NCBI GenBank assembly: GCA_025350945.1
Contig: JANXWW010000029.1
Location: 1 to 6,333 of the forward strand
Origin: Burkholderiales bacterium
GTDB lineage: Bacteria; Pseudomonadota; Gammaproteobacteria; Burkholderiales; Usitatibacteraceae
Reading direction: 5' to 3'
Length of the DNA stretch: 6,333 nt
In this document: one piece after another, positions 1 through 6,077 of the stretch
Layout: each line of letters opens with the position of its first letter
Numbering within the stretch: position 1 is the first letter of the stretch
Made by a program: the position numbers and the translations under genes
Notes under the pieces: generated by a model
What the model was told of the DNA's origin: nothing
What the model saw: only the letters and a program-made list of their open reading frames with translations
Databases searched by the model: none

Positions 1-516
1 TTCGTGATCGTCAAGCCGGCGCGTAATGCCTTCCACGTCCACTTTACGCACCTGGCCGGTGTGCATAAAATCCACGCCGTTGTGTACACCGAACGGTTTG
101 GCGGTGATGAAGTTGCCGCTTGAGACGCGAATATCCGCGCCCGCCATCGGCGAATTGGCGAGCTCAGTCGATAGTGTTGCCTCGATCTCCATGCGCACAA
201 TACCGTTCGCTTCTTTCACGCACTTCAGCGCCTCGGTATCGGTCACACGGCGGCCTTCGGCATAGCGCGGCGTCACGCCATGTTGCTTCATCTGATCTTC
301 CACCTGCGGGCGCGTGCCATGCACCAGCACCACGCGGACTTCCAAGCTCACCAGCACGTTGATATCGTGGGCGAGCTGCATCAGTTCGCCATCCGATAAT
401 ACTTCGCCACCAAATGCGATCACAATCGTGCCACCGCCAAATTCGTGAATGAATGGCGTGGCAGAACGAAACCATTTGACGAAAACTTCGAGTTTTTTGG
501 TGATGTTTTTTGACAT
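1..516 (-). CDS. argA: N-acetylglutamate synthase (amino-acid N-acetyltransferase), N-terminal part, cut by window edge
   Basis: This gene encodes the first enzyme of arginine biosynthesis, which transfers an acetyl group from acetyl-CoA to glutamate in the cytoplasm. Only the first 172 residues lie in the window; the rest of the kinase-like domain and the C-terminal GNAT acetyltransferase domain would be beyond the left edge. The visible part is the amino-acid-kinase-like (arginine-sensing) domain: IAFGGEVL at about 33-40, VVLVHGTRPQV at 62-72, GRRVTD at 88-93 and SGNFITAKPFGVHNGVDF at 133-150, all typical of proteobacterial ArgA. The ATG is the first in-frame start and the protein begins MSKNITKKLEVFVKWFR, as expected for the family. 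No clear Shine-Dalgarno precedes it. It lies 76 bp downstream of rsmE on the same strand with no terminator between, so the two are probably cotranscribed. Family assignment is firm; operon membership is inferred. Confidence 0.93.
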   Translation of the reverse strand, partial: MSKNITKKLEVFVKWFRSATPFIHEFGGGTIVIAFGGEVLSDGELMQLAHDINVLVSLEVRVVLVHGTRPQVEDQMKQHGVTPRYAEGRRVTDTEALKCVKEANGIVRMEIEATLSTELANSPMAGADIRVSSGNFITAKPFGVHNGVDFMHTGQVRKVDVEGITRRLDDHE

Positions 517-592
517 GATTCGTTGGGTGGACGGTTGCTGATGTAGAAAACTAAACGAGTTTACGGCATACGCTCGCTGCTGTTGGATTCTA

Positions 593-1351
593 TTAAATCC
601 ACTCACCGGCAACGACCTGCAGCGCGGTAATTGCCGCTAAGCCCGCTGTCTCAGTACGCAACACGCGCGCGCCAAAATTCGCCAGCGCCACACCCGCACG
701 CTCAGCATCAAAAATTTCATCCTGCGCAAAGCCGCCTTCCGGCCCAATAATAATTGCCACCGGCGCACGCACCTTGCTCCATGTGCCGCGCGTGGCATCC
801 GGGTGCAACATCACGCGCTGCACAGCGGATGGCTTCTTCAACCATGCTGCAAAATCCATTACGCTATGAACCTTGGGCAAACGATTCCGCCCGCATTGCT
901 CGCATGCCGCAGTAACCACACCCTGCCAATGTGCAGCGCGCTTTTCAGCGCGTTCGGCGTTTAGTTTTGCAGTGGCGCGTTGCGTCTGAATCGGCTGAAT
1001 CGCGGTTACGCCCAGCTCGGTCGCCTTCTGAATAATCCAGTCCATTTTGTCGCCAGTCGCGAGTGCTTGTACGAGCGTGATATCCAGAGTCGATTCGCGC
1101 TCGATGGCGTGATGCGCGCTGAGTTCAACCACGACTTCACGTTTGCCAATACTCACAATACGCGCCGCAAATTCACCACCTGCGCCATCAAACAGCGTGA
1201 CCAACTCATCCTCGCGCAAGCGCAACACGCGCAGATGCATTGACGCATGCTCATCCAGCGCAATCGTGCGAGGGAATGCGCCATCACGGGCAATGGATGC
1301 GGCGACAAAAAAACGCGGGAGTAAAAATGATGCGCTTGAATCCTGATGCAA
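593..1351 (-). CDS. rsmE: 16S rRNA (uracil-1498-N3)-methyltransferase RsmE
   Basis: This gene encodes the SPOUT-class methyltransferase that uses S-adenosylmethionine to methylate N3 of U1498 in 16S rRNA of the 30S subunit. The 252-residue product is about normal length. An N-terminal PUA-like RNA-binding region begins at LLPRFFVA (10-17) and continues through HLRVLRLREDELVTLFDG (39-56). The catalytic part has GDKMDWIIQKATELGV (100-115), CEQCGRNRLP (150-159), IIIGPEGGF (200-208) and GARVLRTETAGLAAI (227-241), the knotted SAM-binding core of the family. The start codon is TTG. It is chosen because GGAG sits 7 nt upstream, and because the next in-frame ATG (residue 38) would remove the conserved PRFFV start of the PUA-like domain. 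Divergent to the phosphatase gene and followed by argA. Function is firm; only the exact start is open. Confidence 0.95.
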   Translation of the reverse strand: MHQDSSASFLLPRFFVAASIARDGAFPRTIALDEHASMHLRVLRLREDELVTLFDGAGGEFAARIVSIGKREVVVELSAHHAIERESTLDITLVQALATGDKMDWIIQKATELGVTAIQPIQTQRATAKLNAERAEKRAAHWQGVVTAACEQCGRNRLPKVHSVMDFAAWLKKPSAVQRVMLHPDATRGTWSKVRAPVAIIIGPEGGFAQDEIFDAERAGVALANFGARVLRTETAGLAAITALQVVAGEWI

Positions 1352-1358
1352 GGCACGT

Positions 1359-1362
1359 CTCC
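1359..1362 (-). promoter_or_regulatory. Ribosome binding site of rsmE (decides a TTG start)
   Basis: On the minus strand the sequence reads GGAG, then 7 nt, then TTG. This is a near-ideal Shine-Dalgarno spacing. No in-frame ATG lies near it, so the site supports TTG at 1351-1349 as the true start. Confidence 0.7.
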
Positions 1363-1383
1363 AGCGTGTTCAATGATGAGCGT

Positions 1384-1389
1384 ATTATA
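1384..1389 (-). promoter_or_regulatory. Putative sigma-70 -10 box for rsmE
   Basis: The minus strand carries a perfect TATAAT hexamer. A transcript starting about 7 nt further on would have a leader of about 25 nt that just includes the rsmE ribosome binding site. The matching -35 region (around 1406-1412, minus strand ATCAAT/TCAATT) is poor, so an activator may be needed or the match may be incidental. No TG extended -10 is present. Confidence 0.5.
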
Positions 1390-1410
1390 GCGACGCATAC
1401 GAGGTAATTG

Positions 1411-1449
1411 ATGCTTTTTGAGCATGATCATGTGCGCAACAAACGCGCA
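1411..1449. promoter_or_regulatory. Cluster of small dyads in the rsmE / phosphatase divergent spacer
   Basis: Three inverted repeats follow one another: ATGCT-TTTTG-AGCAT (1411-1425), the perfect 10-bp palindrome CATGATCATG (1423-1432), and TGCGC-AACAAAC-GCGCA (1433-1449). They sit upstream of the rsmE -10 box and between the two divergent genes, where operators are commonly found. No known regulator site is recognised, and short dyads like these can arise by chance. The remainder of the spacer up to 1514 is AT-richer and presumably holds the promoter of the plus-strand gene, but I cannot place it convincingly. Confidence 0.3.
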
Positions 1450-1514
1450 TTGCCGAGCGTCCAGTTAGCAATGAATAACTGAACGCAATCCATTTTTCTC
1501 TATCGATATTTTCA

Positions 1515-2381
1515 ATGTTGCTCGCATCTGATATAGCTGTAACACCCCGCCAATCCTTGCTTTCCAGCTTGCCAGAGCTTGCTGCACCAGTCATTGCGCT
1601 GATGCGCGAGGTCGCGGCGACGGAGCTGATGCCGCGTTTTAAACACGTTGCCATTGAGCGAAAACACGACGGCACTGTTGTCACCGAAGCGGATCGTGCA
1701 GTCGAGGCGCGGCTTATTGCCGCGTTGCCAAAAATTTTTAATTGCGTGGTGCTGGGGGAAGAAATGACCCCCGAAACGCAACAGAAAATTTGGGCTGATG
1801 CGGATTGGTTATGGTGCGTCGATCCACTTGACGGTACCGGTAATTTCACCAGTGGCAAGCGATATTTCGGTATCTCGGTGGCGCTGATGTATCAACGCGA
1901 AAGCGTATTCGGTGTGGTGCTAGACCCGAACACACACGAAGTTTTTCACGCGGTTCGTGGTCAGGGTGCATCGATGATCGACAGCGCAGGTGAAACCAAA
2001 CGTTTAAAGCTAATGCCCGTAAAACATTTGTCCGAAGCTATTATCGAAGTAGGTCGCTATAAACGTCTGGGGCGCTTGCAGGCCGCGCTCAAAAATCATC
2101 CCCCGTTCAAAAAAATTTCATCGAGCGGTGCGTCGGTTTTGCAGTGGTGTCATATGGCCTGCGGGCGCGTGGATGCGTTCGTGCATGCGGGCGAGCAGCC
2201 ATGGGATTACGCGGCGGGCGCATTGATCTTGGAGGAAGCCGGTGGCCGCGCTGCGACTCTGCTGCATGACAATTATTGGCGCTCGGTGGACGTGCAAGGC
2301 TCATGGGAAAAATCAGCGATTGCCGCAAGACATCCAGCGCTCTTTGATGAGTGGAAGCGCTGGGTGAGAAGCCATATGTAG
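1515..2381 (+). CDS. Inositol monophosphatase family protein (Mg-dependent sugar/inositol phosphatase)
   Basis: This 288-residue protein belongs to the Mg/Li-sensitive phosphatase superfamily (IMPase, FBPase, CysQ, histidinol-phosphate phosphatase), which hydrolyses phosphate monoesters in the cytoplasm. Visible motifs in order: KHDGTVVTEADRAVE (50-64), the metal-binding pair GEE (81-83), WCVDPLDGTGNF (100-111; the DPxDGT metal site) and PWDYAAGALILEEAGG (229-244), with D231 as the distal metal ligand. All catalytic positions are present, so it should be active. The substrate cannot be read from the sequence: inositol-1-phosphate, histidinol phosphate and 3'-phosphoadenosine phosphates are all possible. 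It does not look like a clear SuhB or CysQ, so no symbol is given. The ATG start has no obvious Shine-Dalgarno, and the first ~20 residues are less family-like, so a slightly later start is possible. It is divergent from rsmE and followed by a gene-free spacer. Confidence 0.9.
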   Translation: MLLASDIAVTPRQSLLSSLPELAAPVIALMREVAATELMPRFKHVAIERKHDGTVVTEADRAVEARLIAALPKIFNCVVLGEEMTPETQQKIWADADWLWCVDPLDGTGNFTSGKRYFGISVALMYQRESVFGVVLDPNTHEVFHAVRGQGASMIDSAGETKRLKLMPVKHLSEAIIEVGRYKRLGRLQAALKNHPPFKKISSSGASVLQWCHMACGRVDAFVHAGEQPWDYAAGALILEEAGGRAATLLHDNYWRSVDVQGSWEKSAIAARHPALFDEWKRWVRSHM

Positions 2382-2413
2382 CAGGTGTTTCGGGGCAAAC
2401 GTGCAGGCAAACC

Positions 2414-2441
2414 TTGCTGCCAAATCCGTCGGTGGCAGCAA
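2414..2441. terminator. Hairpin downstream of the phosphatase gene, possible terminator
   Basis: A perfect 8-bp inverted repeat TTGCTGCC / GGCAGCAA encloses a 12-nt loop, 32 nt after the phosphatase stop. No T-run follows, so it is not a classical intrinsic terminator; it could slow polymerase or stabilise the 3' end. The rest of the spacer from 2382 to 2560 shows no gene. Confidence 0.35.
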
Positions 2442-2561
2442 TGAACCTTCTTCAACGCGGGCTCAATACGAGGCAACGATCACAGCTTATTCGTTCGTCA
2501 TGAATGCTGCTGTAGCCTCTGGCTTGCCAGATAAATTCGCAGTTGGACTCTCAAAAAAACC

Positions 2562-2580
2562 TATATAGGGTTTGCCCTAG
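2562..2580 (+). promoter_or_regulatory. AT-rich box and short dyad upstream of the toxin gene, possible promoter/operator
   Basis: A poly-A tract is followed by TATATA (2562-2567), overlapping the dyad TAGGG-TTTG-CCCTA (2566-2579). TATATA could serve as a -10 box, but candidate -35 hexamers are badly spaced: TTGGAC at 2543-2548 lies 13 nt upstream of TATATA (15 nt upstream of TATAGG at 2564-2569), and TTCGCA at 2537-2542 lies 19 nt upstream of TATATA. If this is the promoter, the dyad overlaps the start of transcription and would be a natural operator. Evidence is positional only. Confidence 0.25.
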
Positions 2581-2584
2581 TTAC

Positions 2585-2599
2585 CATCTCCCTCGCAAA
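2585..2599 (+). repeat. Left copy of a 15-bp direct repeat bracketing the toxin module
   Basis: CATCTCCCTCGCAAA here matches CATATCCCTCGCAAA at 6119-6133 in 14 of 15 positions, in the same orientation and 3534 bp apart. The two copies lie just outside the toxin and pentapeptide genes. This is compatible with a target duplication or attachment-like repeat, or with two remnants of a dispersed repeat. Confidence 0.45.
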
Positions 2600-2631
2600 G
2601 GACTACTCTTAAATTACTTTCTGTGATCCTT

Positions 2632-2635
2632 GAGG
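2632..2635 (+). promoter_or_regulatory. Ribosome binding site of the toxin-like gene
   Basis: GAGG lies 5 nt before the ATG at 2641. An in-frame GTG exists at 2623, but the nearest purine-rich stretch before it is about 20 nt away. The site therefore favours the ATG as start, making the protein 745 rather than 751 residues. Confidence 0.65.
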
Positions 2636-2640
2636 TTCAA

Positions 2641-4878
2641 ATGTCTTCAGTTAACGCGGCTCAACAGTCAAACGCAACGTCCCTGGCCCAGCAAACGCCG
2701 CCACCTTCACCGCCGCCGCCCGAACCGGTTGCGGTCAAGGTTTCGCCGCAGGATTCGCAGGAGACGGTGCTCAATCGCGCCTATGCGGCGATGGCTGATA
2801 AAGCGGGGCTGAATGCGTCGGCGAAAGAGGCCTTTGTTCGTCACTTTGACAAGGCGGACAATTATTCAAACCATCTGCAAACGAATGGCAAAGATCTTTC
2901 AGCAACGGATTTTGCGGCGATCCAAAAAGCGGGCAATGTCGTTGTTTTCTCCACGAGCGCGCATGCGCAACTGCTCGACAGTTTAAAAGCGCAGGATCAG
3001 CCGACACCAGTGGCCGATCCGGTTACGCCCATGGGTTCCAGTGCTAAAGCGGTGCCGAAAGAAGAGCCCAGCTTTTGGAGCAATCCTGAAAGCTGGCTGG
3101 GAAATAAAATTGAGAGTGGCGTTAAAAGTGCGGAATCCGGCATTGATGGATTTCGAAAAGATTTGGTGAGCTTCGGCAAGGAACACGGTGGCTTTGTTGG
3201 TGAAGCGCTGGCGCGCAATGTTTCTGATGGCGTGGGCCTGGTTGAAGGTGGCGCATTGGCGCTTTACGACATGGGTTCGGGCATCGTCAAGATCGCTTCG
3301 GGTGCGGGTCACCTGTTGAGTCCGATTGATTGGATTACCAAGCCCCAAGAAAATCTGGGTCGGCTGGAAGCCGTTGGCAATACCGTGGGCACGCTGGTGA
3401 AACTGGGCAGCCCGATTGGCTGGGCGATCGATCCTGAAGGCAATGCGAAGGCGGCAGGTCAGCTTTGGGATGGCGTTACCAAGGGCTATAAGGATGCGGC
3501 GAAGGATGGCGACTATTCCAAATTTGCGGGCCGTCTAGTTGTTGATATTGGCAGCTTTTTTATCGGCGCGGGCGAGGCAAATGCTGCCGTAAAAGGCGCA
3601 GAAGGTGCGGCGGTTGCCGGGCGCGTGGGTGAAACGGCGAAAGTTGTTGACGGCGTTGCTGATGCTGGTAAGGCGCTTAATGCGGGCGAGAAGACAGGCG
3701 AGGTCGGGCACGCCGCTGCGGGCGCGGATGATGCAGCCAAGGCGGGTAAAGGCGCAGAAGCAGCGGCGGATGGTGCCAAGATTGCTGGTGTTGAAACCAA
3801 AGCCGCCGCGATGATTGAGAAGCTCGCGCCGCAATTAAAAGCGGATATTCAGGCGCTCGAAAAAGCTGGTTGGAAAATTGAAGCCGGTGAAGCGGGCAAG
3901 GGCAGCTACGCCAATCGCACTACTAAAACGATTGTGATTGATGCCAATGAAAAAGGTGGCAGTGCAGCTTCTGTCATTTCGCATGAAGTGGGCCACGCCA
4001 AATACACCCCCGCTTTTGATTATTCGAGTCGTGAAGCGTATCTGAAAACCACGCTCGCTGATGAGGGCGAGGCGGTACTGCGCAATATTGAAGCGCGCAA
4101 TGAAATCCTTAAATCGGGCGGCGGCAATATTGGTGTTCGCGGCAGTCAAGTGGCCGAGTACGAAAAAGTTTACGCACAGTATTTGAAAGACGGAGATCGC
4201 GCTGCCGCGCGCGACAAGATTGGTGATATTTTTGGCTCGAAGGAAAAGACTTCTACCACCGGTCAAAGTTATAACGATTACTACGGCGGCTTTTACGATA
4301 AAAGCATCAAGCCCACGTTGAAACCGGCGCCGGAAATTCCGGGCCGCGTGGAAAGCGCGAGCGGTCGCGTCGGCGAGTCAAGCACGTTTAAAACCAATGC
4401 GGAAGTGCCGACAAAGTACACGGATGACGCGCGCTTTAACGATCTCGCTACTGATCCTGCGCACGCAGGTGCGGGTGCGATTTCGGCCAAGACGCGCGTT
4501 GAAGCCATGACCGGTTTGGAAGCTGAAGCCAAAGGTCTTATTGAAGGCCCCATCTCGCGCGGCCCGGCTGAGATCGAATTTTTTGATGTGCACGGCAATC
4601 CATGGGACGTGAAATCGCCGATTACCCCAGAGGCCGGTGATAAGTGGAAATTCAAGGTCGATCAGGTGGGCGGCTCGATTAAAAAAGAGTTGAGCGAAAA
4701 AGGCTCGCCCGGCGGAACCTTCCCCAATGGCGTTACCGGTGAAGCGGCGGATCGCAAAATCCTTTTGAATACAACCTATATGTCAGAAGCCGATCATGTC
4801 GCGCTCAAGCAGTGGATGGGTGCTAACTTGACGCCTGAGCAACTCGGTCGCATTTTTGAGGTTAACATTGCAAAGTGA
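2641..4878 (+). CDS. Polymorphic-toxin-like protein with HExxH metallopeptidase domain and PD-(D/E)XK-type nuclease C-terminus
   Basis: This 745-residue protein has no signal peptide. In order it shows: a Gln/Pro-rich N-terminus (PPPSPPPPEP at 20-29); an unrecognised helical region to about 125; hydrophobic, Gly-rich segments (about 184-228 and 299-317) resembling pretoxin regions; and an Ala/Gly-rich low-complexity stretch (about 310-390). A zincin-like domain (about 395-558) follows, with HEVGH at 448-452 and LADEGEAVLRNIEARNEI after it, where E475 or E477 may be the third zinc ligand. After a Pro-rich linker, the C-terminal domain (about 580-745) has TRVEAMTGLEAEAKGL (E621), FFDVHGNPWDVKSP (D649, D656, K658) and RKILLNTTYMSEADH. 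This layout matches the E...D...(D/E)xK core of PD-(D/E)XK nuclease toxin tips seen on CDI and related polymorphic toxins. Family knowledge suggests a secreted antibacterial effector; target and secretion route are not visible. The next gene starts 1 nt after the stop and is the candidate immunity gene. Confidence 0.75.
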   Translation: MSSVNAAQQSNATSLAQQTPPPSPPPPEPVAVKVSPQDSQETVLNRAYAAMADKAGLNASAKEAFVRHFDKADNYSNHLQTNGKDLSATDFAAIQKAGNVVVFSTSAHAQLLDSLKAQDQPTPVADPVTPMGSSAKAVPKEEPSFWSNPESWLGNKIESGVKSAESGIDGFRKDLVSFGKEHGGFVGEALARNVSDGVGLVEGGALALYDMGSGIVKIASGAGHLLSPIDWITKPQENLGRLEAVGNTVGTLVKLGSPIGWAIDPEGNAKAAGQLWDGVTKGYKDAAKDGDYSKFAGRLVVDIGSFFIGAGEANAAVKGAEGAAVAGRVGETAKVVDGVADAGKALNAGEKTGEVGHAAAGADDAAKAGKGAEAAADGAKIAGVETKAAAMIEKLAPQLKADIQALEKAGWKIEAGEAGKGSYANRTTKTIVIDANEKGGSAASVISHEVGHAKYTPAFDYSSREAYLKTTLADEGEAVLRNIEARNEILKSGGGNIGVRGSQVAEYEKVYAQYLKDGDRAAARDKIGDIFGSKEKTSTTGQSYNDYYGGFYDKSIKPTLKPAPEIPGRVESASGRVGESSTFKTNAEVPTKYTDDARFNDLATDPAHAGAGAISAKTRVEAMTGLEAEAKGLIEGPISRGPAEIEFFDVHGNPWDVKSPITPEAGDKWKFKVDQVGGSIKKELSEKGSPGGTFPNGVTGEAADRKILLNTTYMSEADHVALKQWMGANLTPEQLGRIFEVNIAK
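4858..4861 (+). promoter_or_regulatory. GAGG near the end of the toxin gene, possible ribosome binding site for a TTG start
   Basis: GAGG lies 6 nt before an in-frame TTG at 4868 and 18 nt before the ATG at 4880. If used, the pentapeptide protein would start inside the toxin gene and gain four residues. The alternative is restart at the ATG directly after the TGA (TGATATG), needing no separate site. Confidence 0.35.
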
Positions 4879-4879
4879 T

Positions 4880-5983
4880 ATGACAATGAATACGACAATG
4901 ACCATGGGTATGACTGCACTGCCAAAAATCGATGCGCAACAATTTGCCGCGATGCTGAAACAACATCACGATTACGCCAAGGGTGCAGGCGGCGAGCAGC
5001 TTGATTTATCGGACGCCGAATTTATCGATTGCGATCTCAGTGGTGAAATGCTGAACGACATCGTTGGTGCGCGCGGCTCCATATTCACGCGCTGCGATTT
5101 TTCGCGTGCTGACCTTTACGGCATTAGCTTTCAGGATTCAACGATGGCGGCATGCAAGTTCAATGAGGCCAAGCTCAACAAGTGTGAGTTCTGGAGTGTT
5201 AACGTGAGCGATTCAGCGTTTGATGATGCTGTTTTGATTGGTGCGGAATTCAGTAGTGCGAAGATTGCCAATACAAGTTTTCTGCGAGCAAATCTGCGCG
5301 GCGGCGCGTTGGCGCAATCCTCGCTTACTCGCTGTGTTTTCGATGACGCCGATGTAGGCGGTGCTGCAATATCGGGCAACAAGGAAAAAGACGTGTCCTG
5401 GAAAAACGTGAAAGGCCATGTTGCGAAAGCAGCAAATTTAACCTTGGTCGCGACCACGGCTGCCGCGCTGGCATTGTCGAGTGCGGCGACATCGGCAACC
5501 GGTGAAGAGGCACGCGTTGCAGCCAGCCAAACGGCGGCACAGGCGGTGGTGGAAAAACTGTTCTTTTCGGTGGTGGATGATTTAATCGCTTCTTCATTTG
5601 CGGATGCAAATGCGGTCGCCAAAATACTCAATACAACAGTGGCCGCAGCAGGCGAGACCGAGCATTTCCGCACCTTTGCCGGCGGCGAAAAACGGCCGAT
5701 TGCGGCGGGTGCTGGGCTTGCATTTACCGATGTTGAGTTACGCCAAAACAAGCAAGATAGCAAACGCGCGATTTTGGTGGCGGGACTTGCCAAATCAGTT
5801 TGTATTCCACGTGATGCTGCACTCAAAAAATTTACGTCACCGATATTTACACCGCCCAATCCACGCTCCACTGAATCGCAAGGTTATGTTGCGTTTGTGG
5901 TTAAGGGCATGAAGCTGTCGTTTGGTTTCACGCAGGATCGGCCTGATTGTGTGGCGAGTGTGGTGATGGATCGCACGGAATAG
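4880..5983 (+). CDS. Pentapeptide-repeat protein with unrecognised C-terminal domain, candidate immunity protein
   Basis: The 367-residue product starts one base after the toxin stop, indicating translational coupling. After a Met-rich start (MTMNTTMTMGMT) and a helix, residues 43-58 and then 69-164 carry a Leu/Phe/Val/Ile residue every fifth position (69, 74, 79 and on to 164 without a break, L/F/M/I/V at each), with Ala or small residues two before: a pentapeptide-repeat right-handed beta-helix of roughly 24 repeats, with one extra residue between the blocks. Then comes an Ala-rich hydrophobic stretch (about 184-206), an Ala-rich helix, and a C-terminal domain with two cysteines (C308, C357) that I do not recognise. 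Pentapeptide folds can mimic DNA (MfpA, Qnr) but also occur in effectors. Its position directly behind a toxin tip suggests immunity; it might instead be a second effector or an adaptor. Start could be TTG 4868 (GAGG 6 nt upstream). Confidence 0.8.
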   Translation: MTMNTTMTMGMTALPKIDAQQFAAMLKQHHDYAKGAGGEQLDLSDAEFIDCDLSGEMLNDIVGARGSIFTRCDFSRADLYGISFQDSTMAACKFNEAKLNKCEFWSVNVSDSAFDDAVLIGAEFSSAKIANTSFLRANLRGGALAQSSLTRCVFDDADVGGAAISGNKEKDVSWKNVKGHVAKAANLTLVATTAAALALSSAATSATGEEARVAASQTAAQAVVEKLFFSVVDDLIASSFADANAVAKILNTTVAAAGETEHFRTFAGGEKRPIAAGAGLAFTDVELRQNKQDSKRAILVAGLAKSVCIPRDAALKKFTSPIFTPPNPRSTESQGYVAFVVKGMKLSFGFTQDRPDCVASVVMDRTE

Positions 5984-6004
5984 TCGAAGCGATTAAATGT
6001 TGTC

Positions 6005-6077
6005 GTAGGTCGGGTTCGGGGTCGGCAAATAAGGCTACCTGACAATCCTTATTTGCCAACCCCCAAGCTTGACCTAC
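6005..6077. repeat. Long imperfect palindrome (REP/MITE-like element)
   Basis: The arms are GTAGGTC (6005-6011) + GGGGT (6018-6022) + GGCAAATAAGG (6024-6034), paired with CCTTATTTGCC (6047-6057) + ACCCC (6059-6063) + GACCTAC (6071-6077), around a 12-nt loop. The inner 11-bp stem is perfect, and unpaired patches separate the three blocks. TGTTGT occurs on both sides (5998-6003 and 6082-6087) but not flush with the right end. The outer GTAGGTC ends resemble REP-type or miniature elements common between proteobacterial genes. It lies 21 bp after the pentapeptide gene and could also act as its 3' end stabiliser; there is no T-run. Confidence 0.65.

Noticed and set aside
164..475. 103-codon minus-strand open frame inside argA
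   Set aside because: Out of frame with the clearly recognisable ArgA sequence on the same strand.
1153..1431. 92-codon minus-strand open frame with an ATG start overlapping the rsmE start
   Set aside because: It is in a different frame from rsmE, runs over the conserved PUA region and carries no motif.
2273..2476. 67-codon minus-strand open frame reaching into the spacer after the phosphatase
   Set aside because: Half of it lies over the phosphatase 3' end, no Shine-Dalgarno is evident and the translation is not protein-like.
2623..2640. GTG start giving a six-residue longer toxin protein
   Set aside because: GAGG with 5-nt spacing serves the ATG at 2641; nothing suitable lies before the GTG.
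2983..3348. 121-codon antisense open frame within the toxin gene
   Set aside because: Shadow of the plus-strand frame; no recognisable protein and the plus strand has clear domains here and downstream.
3835..4266. 143-codon antisense open frame over the metallopeptidase domain
   Set aside because: The plus strand encodes HEVGH and its conserved surroundings; the antisense product looks like low-specificity shadow coding.
5131..5871. 246-codon open frame antisense to the pentapeptide gene
   Set aside because: It mirrors the regular repeat codons of the plus-strand gene; its translation is Ala/Ser/Thr-rich without domain motifs and no ribosome binding site was found.
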